From Eunapius fragilis (taxonomy: Eukaryota > Porifera > Demospongiae > Spongillida > Spongillidae), in contig OY811982.1 in the NCBI GenBank assembly GCA_963681505.1, positions 2,475,362-2,539,361 of the forward strand: a stretch of DNA of 64,000 nt, read 5' to 3'. The notes beneath the pieces were generated by a model, which was not told the origin of the DNA, made no database searches, and saw only the letters and a program-made list of their open reading frames with translations. Every line of letters starts with the position of its first letter. The stretch's first letter is position 1. Position numbers and translations under genes: made by a program. Of the stretch, positions 43,695-55,384 are shown piece after piece.

Positions 43695-45088
43695 AGTGAA
43701 TGTATCACTATGTTATGGATGACAAAGGAAGTATTTATAAACACAAGTTTGGCTCTACACTATATGGAGAATGGCTCTGGCATTTTCTCTTAAATTAAGC
43801 AAATGTGTTAGTCCTTGGAAGCTGGCAGTGGGCTCCTTCCCGATCATAGCAGTCTCAAACTGCTGGATATCCTAATGCAAAATTGGGGTCTTGGAAGGTC
43901 CGTATCCCTGAACATCACTGTTATTATGAGCTCACCACTAAATCCTACAAGTGGGAGCAATGGATGGCGCAGTCTTGATGCACTGGAGTGCAGGATAATC
44001 CAATGAAATGAGGCCTGGGATAGAGGTTTCTAATTATTAACCACTAGTGACTGCCAAACTCAAATGTATCTTTATTGCTAAATAGGATCGAATGCAAGAG
44101 CCATCCTCCAAAGAGTAATTATATCTGGTTATTTTATTTTCAAGGTGCATCGTGGTGGTACTCCTTTCACTTGCCTTACATGCATGGTTATTGTTACCAC
44201 ATCCCTCTCCCTCTTGACCTTTGGTGCCAGCAACTATTAGCACATCAGCAGCATTACACTCCAACATAGAATACACAAACACAAACAAAAACCCATAACA
44301 GATTGTTCCACCTCTCCACCACCAGTAACCAGATCCTTGCAGCACGACAGCACTGTGTTCCACATAAGACCACACATACAACATACGCATATATAAGAGC
44401 AATGGGCATAAATAAAACCTAACTAACTCTATTTAGAACAGGTGAGCGCACCTGATCTCGGAAAGAACCCGTGGAAAAACCATCTGAAGGAAAAAACTGG
44501 CGCAAAAACCTTCCTAACTACACTGCTCATCATGCACAGGTTACAATGGCTTCTTCTGGTCAGATCCACCATCATCCGTATATACTCTGGACACACCATC
44601 ACAAGGTAAATTGCAAGACACAACGTGCACTTAGAATGCTGACTCAATAACACCTTCACTCCCTTATAAATCTGCTGCCATGTGTAGCCACTAAATCTCA
44701 CATTTAGGCAGGAGCTTATCTCCTGTCTTTCAACCGACTAGAACTATATGTGACGTGTATATATGCGTACCATGTGTGTATGTCTGTATCTATGCCTGTG
44801 TGTTGACACTTGTTTGTGTATGTGCAAGTGTGTGTGTCTGTGTGTATGGACATCTGTTTGTGTGCATGTATATGTGTGTCTGGGTGTGGAGCAGTCTATA
44901 AATACATGCTAATTGTGTGTGAATGTGTGTATTTATGGACGTATAAATGTGTGTCATTACTATTTTTAATTTGTACCATTTCCATTCTTACCATACTGTT
45001 TAAAGGTTTTTGATGCCACTTCAAGAATGCTTGATCATCTTACTTGTAAGTTCTCTGTTATCGGTGTAATTTACATGACAACCGATTT
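43695..45088. other. Interior of the 3.4-kb element without a supported gene
   Basis: Several frames of 60-120 codons exist on both strands but none shows family motifs. A GTGT-rich stretch lies at 44760-44960. Confidence 0.35.
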
Positions 45089-45334
45089 TTAGTAAGTGCG
45101 CCAATTAGAGTATGCCAACATTAGCAATTGCACGTGATAGTAATTTTGGCGGGTTTCGGTGCAAGTGTGGCCTCGAAAGTGGAAAGGTACGTGTCTTTTA
45201 TCATTTGAAGGATCCGTTTGTGGTGTAGTAAACCAGCCCCTAAAGACAAGCCTAGTATACGGTAAGTACTTCTCAACCAATGTTGTGAGCAAGTGTCTGA
45301 CTTTGAATAGCTTGTCGTATCGCAATTTGTGCAC
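45089..45334 (-). pseudogene. Possible piggyBac-like transposase fragment
   Basis: The frame begins HKLRYDKLFKVRHLLTTLVE, which resembles the D-L-x-K-V-R-P-L helix of piggyBac (DDE_Tnp_1_7) proteins. The following FHFRGH is a poor match to the expected catalytic segment. The TIR and flank types of the surrounding element do not fit piggyBac. Low confidence. Confidence 0.25.
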
Positions 45335-45987
45335 TTTTTTGGTGGTCGATTCTGCTAAGGTAATTGACGCAATGGCATTGCTGCTACCTTTATTTTGCTT
45401 TTCTGCAGCGTTTCGACTCGAACTGGTAAGTATGCCCTGAGGCGCTAAAACTTTTTTTTTTTTGCCTTAGGACGAGAACTCATGCACGAGAACTCAAGCA
45501 CGAGAACTCAAGCACGAGAACGCCAACGAGTCTATCCGAATTGGTAAGTATGGCAATATCAATTGGCGCCAAATGTTATTTTGTTCTCGTCTATCATCAG
45601 GTCACGTATGAAGTTAGTACGTGGGGACCGCTGTCTCAAGATTATGGTGTTTGTATCTGTTTGTAACTGTTGTTTTTGACGTTGTATCACTTATATGTAT
45701 GAAGAAAATTTTTATAGCCAACCAGAGGCAAGGGAATGGGGAGGGGGAGTGCGGAAGGACCAGTTTACGGAAGATCAGAAACGAAATATACGATAGTGCA
45801 CGGTTCAATAAAGCAGGTAACGTTAATGAAATTCAGAGGTTTGCTAGGATACCACAAACCACACGTGACTGACTATATTGCAATATACGCTCCTGCTTAT
45901 ATGGTTCTATAAGCAGGTGCTTATATTTTTTGCGTATATTCGAATATACGCTGTAGTATACAGTATCGTATAACACACTTTTTGCAC

Positions 45988-46235
45988 AGTGTCTGTCGCT
46001 TCAGTGAAGCCGAGTCGCCGGCTGTCTTTTAAGTACAGGTACACGTAGTCGACAAGATCCTCTTCACTTCCGCATATCCTTGGCTCACTAAGCGTCTCCA
46101 TGTTGGCTTTACGTACAAGGTGCTGATCAAAAAGATTTAATATTAGCGCCTGCACACTGTCACACGTGGCTTGTGCCATGTGACATAGTATGACTGTTGA
46201 GCCGGCGACATAATGCACCAATGGTGCTGGGGAAG
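45988..46235 (-). CDS. Hypothetical terminal exon interrupted by the CACTG element
   Basis: After acceptor CCCCAG near 46230 the minus frame reads HYVAGSTVILCHMAQATCDS and CGSEEDLVDYVYLYLKDSRR, then LGFTEATD. The 3.4-kb element begins exactly there. Removing it with one TCT copy extends the frame as SVEI and a TAA stop at about 42570. So the element may have inserted five codons before a gene's natural end. No family recognised. Confidence 0.35.
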
Positions 46236-46272
46236 GAGGGTGCTGTCGGCTTCTGGCCCGATACGAAAAGTG

Positions 46273-46299
46273 GGGGGGGGGGGGGGGGGGGGGGGGGGA
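46273..46299. repeat. G-tract of about 27 bp
   Basis: One of at least a dozen G or C runs of 15 bp or more in this window. A C-tract of similar length lies at 46755-46779. Confidence 0.95.
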
Positions 46300-46496
46300 C
46301 GACGACGGTACCTAGTGGAAAAGTGAGATGGGAGGAGCCTTATATGAACGGGTTTACAGCCCCCCCTCCCTCCCCCCTCTGTATCTGCCCATGCGTTGGT
46401 GAGTTCTCGTTGACGCGATAAGTAATTATCTCTCGTCTATAGAGCTCTTTCATGGTCACATGACGCGTGGGCTTTAATTGCGTTAATTGCTTTATT

Positions 46497-46670
46497 GTCC
46501 GCCATATTGGTGCTCGGAAATATAGTTTTGGTACTTTTGATACGTATAACTCGCGCTCCGAGGGCACAAGTATTTTTACAAATGTTAGTCATGTGTTAGA
46601 CCACAATAATATATATTTACACGACACTCTGAAGTAATCCCATACTTCTCGGAGCACCAATATGGCGGAC
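46497..46670. mobile_element. 174-bp MITE with GTCCGCCATATTGGTGCTC ends
   Basis: The left end GTCCGCCATATTGGTGCTC is matched at the right by GAGCACCAATATGGCGGAC. Flanking bases are TTAAT-like on both sides, so the target duplication is unclear. Confidence 0.75.
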
Positions 46671-47544
46671 TAATTAGAAGATGAATGCTATTAAATCACG
46701 CGATGATATAGCTCTATTTCGGCGCCCCCTCAACCCTGCGCCCGGGGACATATGCCCCCCCCCCCCCCCCCCCCCCCCTCGCTACGCCACTGGCTTGTGC
46801 AGGTGTTGTGTTTTTTCAGGCCCGTAGCCAGGATGACTGGCGGGGTGGGGGATAGACAGCGGCCTCCCTGGCTACTGATGGCGCCACCCCTCCATCCTCA
46901 TGCATTCCCTCCGTTCCCCCCTGCCAACGGGCCTGAACTCTAGAGGTGGGATTAAAAATGGCAGGGTGGGATAATTTCTTGCAGTCCGGAATGTTGCCAA
47001 AATTTATCCTAGGATAATATTTTGCGGACGGATAGAATTTTTCGTGACATTTACGTTAGTAACTCTAATATAGGATTTGACCCCGATTATGAATGTCATT
47101 AAAAAACGCGACCCGCTTCTAACTAGACTCCTGACGAGCGGATGGCTTACCTTGTTGTCGTCATCGTACAAGAAGGCAACAACAAGCAGTTTCGTGTTTG
47201 TTTAATGTCAAAAAACCGCGGGGTTGTAGAGAACAAAACTATTTTCCAAATTCGTACCCAGTCCCACGTATTTCTCGTTCATGTTGTTGTTCTTGATCAC
47301 GCATAACTCGGGATAGGAACACTTTTAAGAAATGAAAATCACACCAATGGCTTCAGAATTCGTTGGCATTCTCGCTTCTGTGGTCAAAACGTCTCGAGGC
47401 TACATGACATATATCGGGGGGTTGTGTTAGCAAATCACGTATAGTTAAGCTTACTGCACTGACACGACTCGGATAGGTCATACTTCGCTAGAAGTATACA
47501 TGAAGTGTGTACGGTCTGGGCACTACATGTAGTGGTAATTAGGA

Positions 47545-47752
47545 ACTACGATAGTGACCCGGGTCGTGAATATCATTAAAAACGCAAACAGTGTACAACT
47601 CGCGTACCAAGAAACGGATAGTTTAGCTCTTTGTTCCTGTCGAACCGGAAGGCAAAAACGGTCATTTAAATGTTTTTTTCCAGTCTTCAAACTGTTTGCT
47701 TCAGGAGAACAAACAAGCTCGTGTTTAACCTCGTCCCCAGGCCAATTCTTCT

Positions 47753-47790
<38 letters not shown>

Positions 47791-47900
47791 TAATTCTTCT
47801 CGCGCGAGTACAACTCGAGATAGGAATGGTTTTAAAGAGCGCAAATTATATCAATCGCTTTAGAATCTCCTGGAGGACATCTTCAGGTATCAGATGTATG
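47545..47900. mobile_element. Additional partial E-family terminal repeat
   Basis: Contains AATATCATTAAAAACGC, CTCGTCCCCAGGCC, (CGT)n at 47755-47790, AACTCGAGATAGGAATGGTT and CAATCGCTTTAGAATC. It is in the same orientation as the E2 left repeat but is closer in sequence type to E1. Confidence 0.72.
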
Positions 47901-48171
47901 AATTAACCATAAAACTGATATACGTAATCATTACGTAATGCGTAGTGTAAAATAGAAACGTTCCCATGGCGACATTTACGTATATTTAGACTTGTGCAAA
48001 CAAAAGAGGAGAGCTTAACAACGAAACGACGAGTTAGAATTCTCCCGCGTTCCTTTTACAGTGGTCCCAAACAAAAGCGGGCGTCTGCTCGTGACGGTTA
48101 ATTGAAGCGGGGGGGGGGGGGGGGGGGCACTTGCCGTATTAATAAAAAATGATAATAAAAAAATAGAGAAA
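47901..48171. other. Short gap with a G-tract
   Basis: A G-run of 17 bp lies at 48110-48127. Nothing else is supported. Confidence 0.4.
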
Positions 48172-48459
48172 ACAAGTAAAGAAAAACATTCTCTTACGAG
48201 AAAGTTGGTGGGATATAGAAATTGGAGGCAATGGTGGTGTAAAAAGGAAGGGAACAAGGCTTTGAGAAATGGGTAATGAGACAAAAATCCTATATTTAGC
48301 ACGTATAAATGTAACAGAACCAAAAGAAGTGCTAAACATAGGATTTTTGTCTCATTACCCTTTTCTCAAAACCTTGTTCCCTTCCTTTTTACACCACCAT
48401 TGCCTCCAATTCCTATATCCCACCAACTTTCTCGTTAGAGAATGTTTTTCTTTACTTGT
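48172..48459. mobile_element. Long-hairpin element H3 (288 bp)
   Basis: ACAAGTAAAGAAAAACATTC to TTTTCTTTACTTGT, with arms of about 130 bp around a loop containing ACAGAACCAAAAGAA. It lies upstream of exon O5. Confidence 0.92.
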
Positions 48460-48577
48460 TAACTGCAAGTGGCATGTATCCGGTTTTGCATTTAATAACG
48501 TGCACGTGCGTGATCATTCTTGTGCTTCGATCGTACGTTGTAGGTTTGACGATCTTTGTAACTTAGTTTTTCTCAAA

Positions 48578-48909
48578 ATGCCTTCACGTCAGGAAAAGGA
48601 GAAAGCCAAACGATGAGCTAAGTACCTCAAAACTCGAGACGATGTATTATAGATTCAGCCCGAGCGGAACTACAAAGCAGAGCCTGAAAAGAAACGGGCC
48701 TCTCAACGTGAAAACTATCGAGCAGAGCCTGAAAAGAAACGGACCTCTCGACGCGCAATGTATCGAGCAATTCATGAAAAGGAACGGACCTCTCGACGTG
48801 CAAGGTATCGAGCAGATCCTAAAAAGGAACGGGCTGCTAAAAGACAGCGATAATGCCATAGTTCCGAACGTGCATCTCGCTCGGCGAAAAGAGTAAAGGT
48901 CACTCAAAG
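48578..48909 (+). pseudogene. Lys/Arg-rich repeat-protein exon O5
   Basis: Starts MPSRQEKEKAKR then TGA (CGA in the 57548 copy). The frame continues with KAEPEKKRASQRENYRAEPE and KKRTSRRA units, TAG and TAA stops, and ends ASRSAKRVKVTQR at donor GTATGT. It is uninterrupted by the Ginger-like element, so it supplies the empty site for 37985-41662. Confidence 0.72.
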
Positions 48910-49001
48910 GTATGTCGCACCTTTACAACCTCCCTCTCATATCAAGATGGATTACTTAACATGCTACGGCTCATAATCGGGTATGAATAAAAATCAATGA
49001 A

Positions 49002-49295
49002 ACAAGTAAATTAAAAAACCTTCTCAATGAGAACGTTGGTGGGATATAGGATTTGAAGGCAATGGTGGTGAAAAAAGCAAGGAAACAAGGGTCTGTATAA
49101 TAGTAAGGGAGAATGTCATAGTCCTATATTTAGCACACGAACATAGTATATGCTACAAACGGGCCGCTAAATATAGACTATGACATTTTCCCTTACTATT
49201 ACAGACCATTGTTTCCTTGCTTTTTGCACCACCATTGCCTTCAAATCCTATATCCCACCAACTTTCTCATTGAGAAGGTTTTTTTATTTACTTGT
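49002..49295. mobile_element. Long-hairpin element H4 (294 bp)
   Basis: ACAAGTAAATTAAAAAACCT to TTTTTATTTACTTGT. Arms match closely, with centre GCTAAATATAGACTATGACA. It starts 93 bp after the O5 donor and ends 48 bp before the E2 right repeat. Confidence 0.92.
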
Positions 49296-49948
49296 TAAAT
49301 ACATATAGTGCCCAATTTGCAAAACAGGATACATGCCACAGTTAATTACCACTACATGTAGTGCCCAGACCGTACACATTTGATTACATCATGTATACTA
49401 CTAGTACTTCGTATAAAGAGCGAAGTATGACCTATCCGAGTCGTGTCAGTGCAGTAAGCTTAGCTATATGTGATTTGCTAGCACAACCACTGATATATGT
49501 CATGTAGCCTCGAGACGTTTTGACCACAGAAGCGAGAATGCCAACGAATTCTGAAGCCATTGGTGTGATTTTCATTTCTTAAAAGTGTTCCTATCCCGAG
49601 TTATGCGTGGTCAAGAACAAGAACAACAAGAACAAGAACAACGTGGGACTGGGTACGAATTTGGAAAATAGTTTTGTTCTCTACAACCCCGCGGTGTTGT
49701 GACATCAAACAAACACGAAACTGCTTGTTGTTGCATTCTTGTACGATGACGACAACAAGGCAAGCCATCCGCTCGTCATGCAGGAGTCTTGTTAGAAGCG
49801 GGTCGCGTTTTTTAAATTGACATTCATAATCGGGGTCAAATCCTGTATAAGAGTTACTAACGTAAGAAAAAAAAAGAAACGTTAATTTGTGTATATGTAT
49901 GCTCTAAAGTTGAGTTAACTTGACTATTATCCACATAGAACACACGCA

Positions 49949-51339
<1,391 letters not shown>

Positions 51340-53490
51340 TTGTTGACCGCCCTCATTTCGTCGACTACTCACGCCCAACTATACCAAAGGTCCCTCGCAC
51401 ATTGTATACCATCGATTATGCACACCGCTACGACAAACACACACTGCATGCGTTCATGAAGTGTTCACACAAAGCAATCCTATATGTTATAATTGTTCAT
51501 GCTGTTTGCATGTGTGCTAGTCTAGAATAACCTGATGTGGGCTACATATATGTCTTTGGCTGGTACCTCTGCTCTTTTATAGCCAGGTGCCCACTTGTGT
51601 CCAGTGTGGGTACTGACATCAAATGTCACCGGTATCTTATGTACTGACTTTGTTGCACGCCTGCAGCGATCAAAATAGGCCAGTGTGTCTGTCACATTAC
51701 CGTCTTCACCAGTCTCACGGATGACACCACATGTGGGACACATCTGGTACCACAAAAGTTCACAGGTTCCTACATCTGAGCAGTGCTTGTTGACGTAGTA
51801 CGGTAGTTGCCGCTGGTCTGATATGAGGGGAACGAGGAAGTCATCGGCATCATGTGGGAACAGATAGTCGTACGTGCCCTGAAAGCGATACAGACAGTCT
51901 TCGTAGGCAAGTAGCTGGGAATGGTCATAAATCTGACCTGCACTAAACCATGTGTGCCAAATATCAACAGTCAGGAACCCTTCGTCTATTGCCTTTTTCA
52001 CCGAAGGGTCCTTCAGCGCCCCACTGTCATGTATGGAGGGCTCTGCTATCATCTGGATATGGCTGATCCCAATGGTCTTCTGGTAGCGAACCCACTCTCC
52101 TAGGAAAGGAGGCTGGCCATACTGTGTAGCTATACAGCTCACAATGGTTGGTTTATCCGGAGAGGGTCTTGGAACTGCTGGGCCTGGAATGGCAAGGGGT
52201 TTCTCAGACTCACGAGACACAACAGGAGACGATTGGTCAACTTTGTAGAAGAGGACTGCCGTGCTGCCTGCAGGGGCACTATCTGGAGATAGGTAGCAGT
52301 GCACAACTATGGTTTGGTGGGAGAGCGGGTGACACCAGCCATCGATGTCCAGAGCAAGCTGCGGTACCATATAGTCCAGGGTTGTTGAGGTCTGGTTCCC
52401 AACCTGACACTTCACGAGGGAACCGCGAGACAGCACCTCGCGCTCAATTTCCACCATGAAAACATACGAAGAGGGATGACCATTCCAAAGTCTTTTATCT
52501 AAGTACACGGAACGCACCACAACCTTCTTATCAGGGTTCCAAAGGTTTTGAGCATTTACCCCAGGACAATAGCTATTGCCACCAACCTTGTACTTGACTT
52601 TTTCGGCGTACTTTGGATCAGTCTTGTGCAGAGGTGACCAAACATCAGCGCACTTCTCTTCAACGATGGCGCTTCTTGGAATCGGAGGAGTCGTTGGTAG
52701 TTCGGTAATAGTAGGTATCGTTTGTTGGGAAACGGGATAAGTTGGTTGCTCGGTAACAGGGGTCGTCTGCTGTTTCCTCTTTGGATCCAATTCCTTTGGC
52801 ATCGGTTCGCCGTTTATGGATGGTATTTGTAAAGCAGGTGCGGGTGGCCGTGGTTTTTCGACATCGAAAAAAAACCCCGAGAACAAAATCAGGATAGCCA
52901 ATGCAACGAGAAAGGGGATAAACACTTTTTTAAACGACATATTCCGTTCATTAAAAATAATCTATGGTTTATGTCTGCTCTCAATTGAACGCCTAAAAAT
53001 TTTGAAATGGATAAATTTTACTGTCTCATAGCAACGATAGGTTCCGGCGATTACATTCGCGAGCATGGAAGGTTTGAAGGTCCAACAGCTTTGTTATGAA
53101 TATATAAGGCAGCAGTATAGTAGCCGCTTGCTCCAGCGTCACATATGAAAAGGGACGGGTTACGAAGCCCTATGTATACAGTAAAGCCGCGTAAAAACAG
53201 TGAATTCCGTTTAGAGGGGCGCGTAGTCAACCACAGGCGGGTTTGCCAAGTACACAAACATTAGAAGGCTTCCCGCTTGATGCAGAGCACGTGGGCAGAA
53301 GATATTTGCCCAAAATGCTTGGGCCCGGGTTTACAATTCACAACAAAAAAACGCTTCAAATCAATTATTGATTTCACAACGGATTTTAAATCAGTAAAAT
53401 CAAGTGCGCTTGTTTGCGCTTGATTTTACTGTCAAATCAATTGATTTGACGTGATTTGACGTGTTTTTTTCGCTGTGATTCCGGATAGGC
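51340..53490. repeat. Right arm of the inverted duplication carrying GT92
   Basis: Reverse complement of 25980-28170, including 5' and 3' flanks of the gene. A shorter version of the foldback at 25990 lies at 53340-53475. Confidence 0.9.
51522..52940 (-). CDS. Glycosyltransferase family 92 protein, intact copy D (472 aa)
   Basis: ATG at 52940, single exon, stop at 51522. Same architecture as copy C: cytosolic MSFKK, one membrane anchor (VFIPFLVALAILILFSGFFF), Pro/Thr-rich stem, GT92 domain with DADDF at 364-368 and the C-terminal VAHIRLF. About 14 substitutions separate C and D across 472 residues (about 97% identity). Several cluster in one loop (GWCHPLSHQ and YLSPDSAP here against GWCFHLTHQ and YLAPNSAP). 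No stop or frameshift has accumulated, and the catalytic and Cys residues are unchanged. This suggests recent duplication, selection or gene conversion. Confidence 0.9.
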   Translation of the reverse strand: MSFKKVFIPFLVALAILILFSGFFFDVEKPRPPAPALQIPSINGEPMPKELDPKRKQQTTPVTEQPTYPVSQQTIPTITELPTTPPIPRSAIVEEKCADVWSPLHKTDPKYAEKVKYKVGGNSYCPGVNAQNLWNPDKKVVVRSVYLDKRLWNGHPSSYVFMVEIEREVLSRGSLVKCQVGNQTSTTLDYMVPQLALDIDGWCHPLSHQTIVVHCYLSPDSAPAGSTAVLFYKVDQSSPVVSRESEKPLAIPGPAVPRPSPDKPTIVSCIATQYGQPPFLGEWVRYQKTIGISHIQMIAEPSIHDSGALKDPSVKKAIDEGFLTVDIWHTWFSAGQIYDHSQLLAYEDCLYRFQGTYDYLFPHDADDFLVPLISDQRQLPYYVNKHCSDVGTCELLWYQMCPTCGVIRETGEDGNVTDTLAYFDRCRRATKSVHKIPVTFDVSTHTGHKWAPGYKRAEVPAKDIYVAHIRLF

Positions 53491-54004
53491 CACAAAGTAG
53501 GCATTACAAAATGTATCAGTTTAAAGCCCATATTGAATGGTTTTCAAAACAGTTTTCATCATTTTTGTAGCTTAATCCTAACCGGAGAAACGGGCTATTA
53601 AGTACCGATAAAACAATGTATGGTGATTGATGCGGAGATATTATAAAAACTGTGATCCCCGTAATGACTATACTCAAACGGTCATACGATTTTTGTCTTT
53701 CAATATTTCAATTCCAAATTTTATATGGAGAATGGCATGTTGTAGGCCTACACAATGAATGTGCATTAGGGAAGAAATACTATTTCCTTAGTTAAAGGAC
53801 TATTTCCTTAGTTACATAGTTAAATGTAGTGGAATTTCAACGTGCATTTATGTATTATGTATAAAACTAAATTTTTGACGTCCGCTTGAATGTTTGAAAT
53901 TAATTAGAGATCAAATTTGGTAATAAATGATCTGAAAGACATTGGAGTACATTTAGAATACTGTAATATGTATTTAAAAATAAAAGCACATGAATAGTAC
54001 ACAC

Positions 54005-54193
54005 TTACACAAGCGCAACTTTGTGAATTACATCAGTAACAAACTGCACCAATGTTATAGATTCATCTTCTCCATCATCTTCAGTTTCTTCCACTGTCCA
54101 ATATGAAATAATTAATTTAGTACCTCGTTTACTGTTCTTTACAGACAGCACTTTTCCATTAAATTTTTTGTTCATTCCTGGTGAGTGTTCCAC
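54005..54193 (-). CDS. Small conserved module of unknown function (copy 1)
   Basis: Encodes FNGKVLSVKNSKRGTKLIIS, then YWTVEETEDDGEDESITLVQ and stop. A related module occurs at 57930-58190. Both have a basic beta-like start, a WT-x-E-E/D acidic centre and an IT tail. No family recognised. Confidence 0.35.
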   Translation of the reverse strand: MEHSPGMNKKFNGKVLSVKNSKRGTKLIISYWTVEETEDDGEDESITLVQFVTDVIHKVALV

Positions 54194-55135
54194 TCCTGCT
54201 TTATGAATTTACCTAACAACTATGAAGGGTTTACTACAACTATTTTTATACATTCCAATGTATTTGTTGAGATTTGAGGAAATGTTTTTTTCTATTTTGC
54301 ATTCATTAGCAAGTATAGACTTTACTCTTTTTCAGTTTTGCCTCTTGAAACTTTATCTTGCTTCTTTTGTTCTTCTTGAAGTCTATAATGGCTTTTCTTC
54401 AAACACTATCCTGGCTTCAGGGCAAAGCTGATAAAAACTTTTATTGTTTGCAATAAAGAGAACAAGATATACATGGCAGCAAAGATTTTCGCCTTCCAAT
54501 CAATGAAGCCTATATTAGCATTAGATGCATGCTGAACATGGTAATCGACAAGACCAAGGGTCCGTTCAGATAGCATATTATGCAATGGAGTGGCTTGAAT
54601 TCTTATTGAGAGAACCATGCAAGTATGGCTCCAGCTGATGCTCAAGAATTTCAAAAGTGCTTCTTGTAGCCAAGCTCATAACTTCATGAAATTGGGATTC
54701 CTCATCACTTGATAATTGTGCTAGCAAACACAGTAGAGTCCCATCCCCATTCACTTAGCTTCTCTCCAAAGACATTTGATGTTTCAGTTAGAAAGTAAGT
54801 TGGTTTCTGTATCAGGTCCCGCAATGTTATTGTGCACATCTTAATCATGGGAACCATTTCAAGGTTACCCTTACATCAGGTTCACTATTACTATAAAAGA
54901 TCTCATCCAAGGCCCAGTGATGAATTTTCCAATCAATCCTAGTACTCTTAGCTGAAGTATATTATCGATTTATTCTGTTAATCATTAATTAAGATATTAT
55001 CTCTGATTAAAAGCTAGATTTCTGTTTTTTTTTTTTTTTTTCTTTTGCAGTAACACATATTTTGCAGATAATACAATAATCTCTCTTTGATCATAAAGCT
55101 TCCAGCCAAGTAAAATAAAACATTGAATCGATTTC

Positions 55136-55384
55136 CTACATATCGAATAACAGTTCTGGTTTAATATTTTCACAACGCAAAAAGTGCTTAAAGCCACTTG
55201 TGTTTCCTATGCCCTGTTTAAATCGCATCTTGGTTAGCCCATACGTAACATTTGCCACTGCATAATCACTGCCAAATGTGCAACTTTGTATCCCATTGTC
55301 ATTGTAATATACAATAAATGCACATATGATATATAATCCAGTGCATGATGTACATTTTAACTCTACAACTGAGTGCTGAAACAT
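55136..55384 (-). CDS. Hypothetical frame inside the 2.7-kb insertion
   Basis: An 82-codon frame with FQHSVVELKCTSCTGLYIIC and a CTFGSDYAVANVTYG segment. Ordinary amino acid mix but no recognised motif; it may be an exon of the insertion's own protein. Confidence 0.2.
   Translation of the reverse strand: MFQHSVVELKCTSCTGLYIICAFIVYYNDNGIQSCTFGSDYAVANVTYGLTKMRFKQGIGNTSGFKHFLRCENIKPELLFDM

Larger units (their letters stand above)
42588..45991. mobile_element. 3.4-kb element with CACTGTGCAAAAAG-type inverted ends
   Basis: Left end CACAGTGCAAAAAGTTAG and right end (inverse) CACTGTGCAAAAAGTGTG share about 35 bp including TATACGATACTGTATA. TCT flanks both sides, a 3-bp duplication. Inside the left end, the same CACTGCAAAAGTTAGTTTTA block is repeated twice more (42745 and 42893) as subterminal repeats, while GCGTATATTC words recur. 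CACT ends with 2-3 bp duplications suggest CACTA/EnSpm, but no transposase of that class is recognised inside. Confidence 0.68.
47051..49865. mobile_element. TIR element E2 with two hairpins and repeat-protein exon (2.8 kb)
   Basis: Inverted repeats are 47051-47541 and 49343-49865 (about 490-520 bp). They share TTACGTTAGTAACTCT ends, GGATTTGACCCCGATTATGA, AAAAAACGCGACCCGCTTCT, an AAGAAC/GTTCTT simple repeat, and AACTCGGGATAGGAACACTT. Interior order is a second partial terminal repeat (47545-47900), hairpin H3, exon O5, hairpin H4, right repeat. The element has no recognised transposase. It has the same layout as E1, and H4 lies close to the inner edge of the right repeat. Confidence 0.78.
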
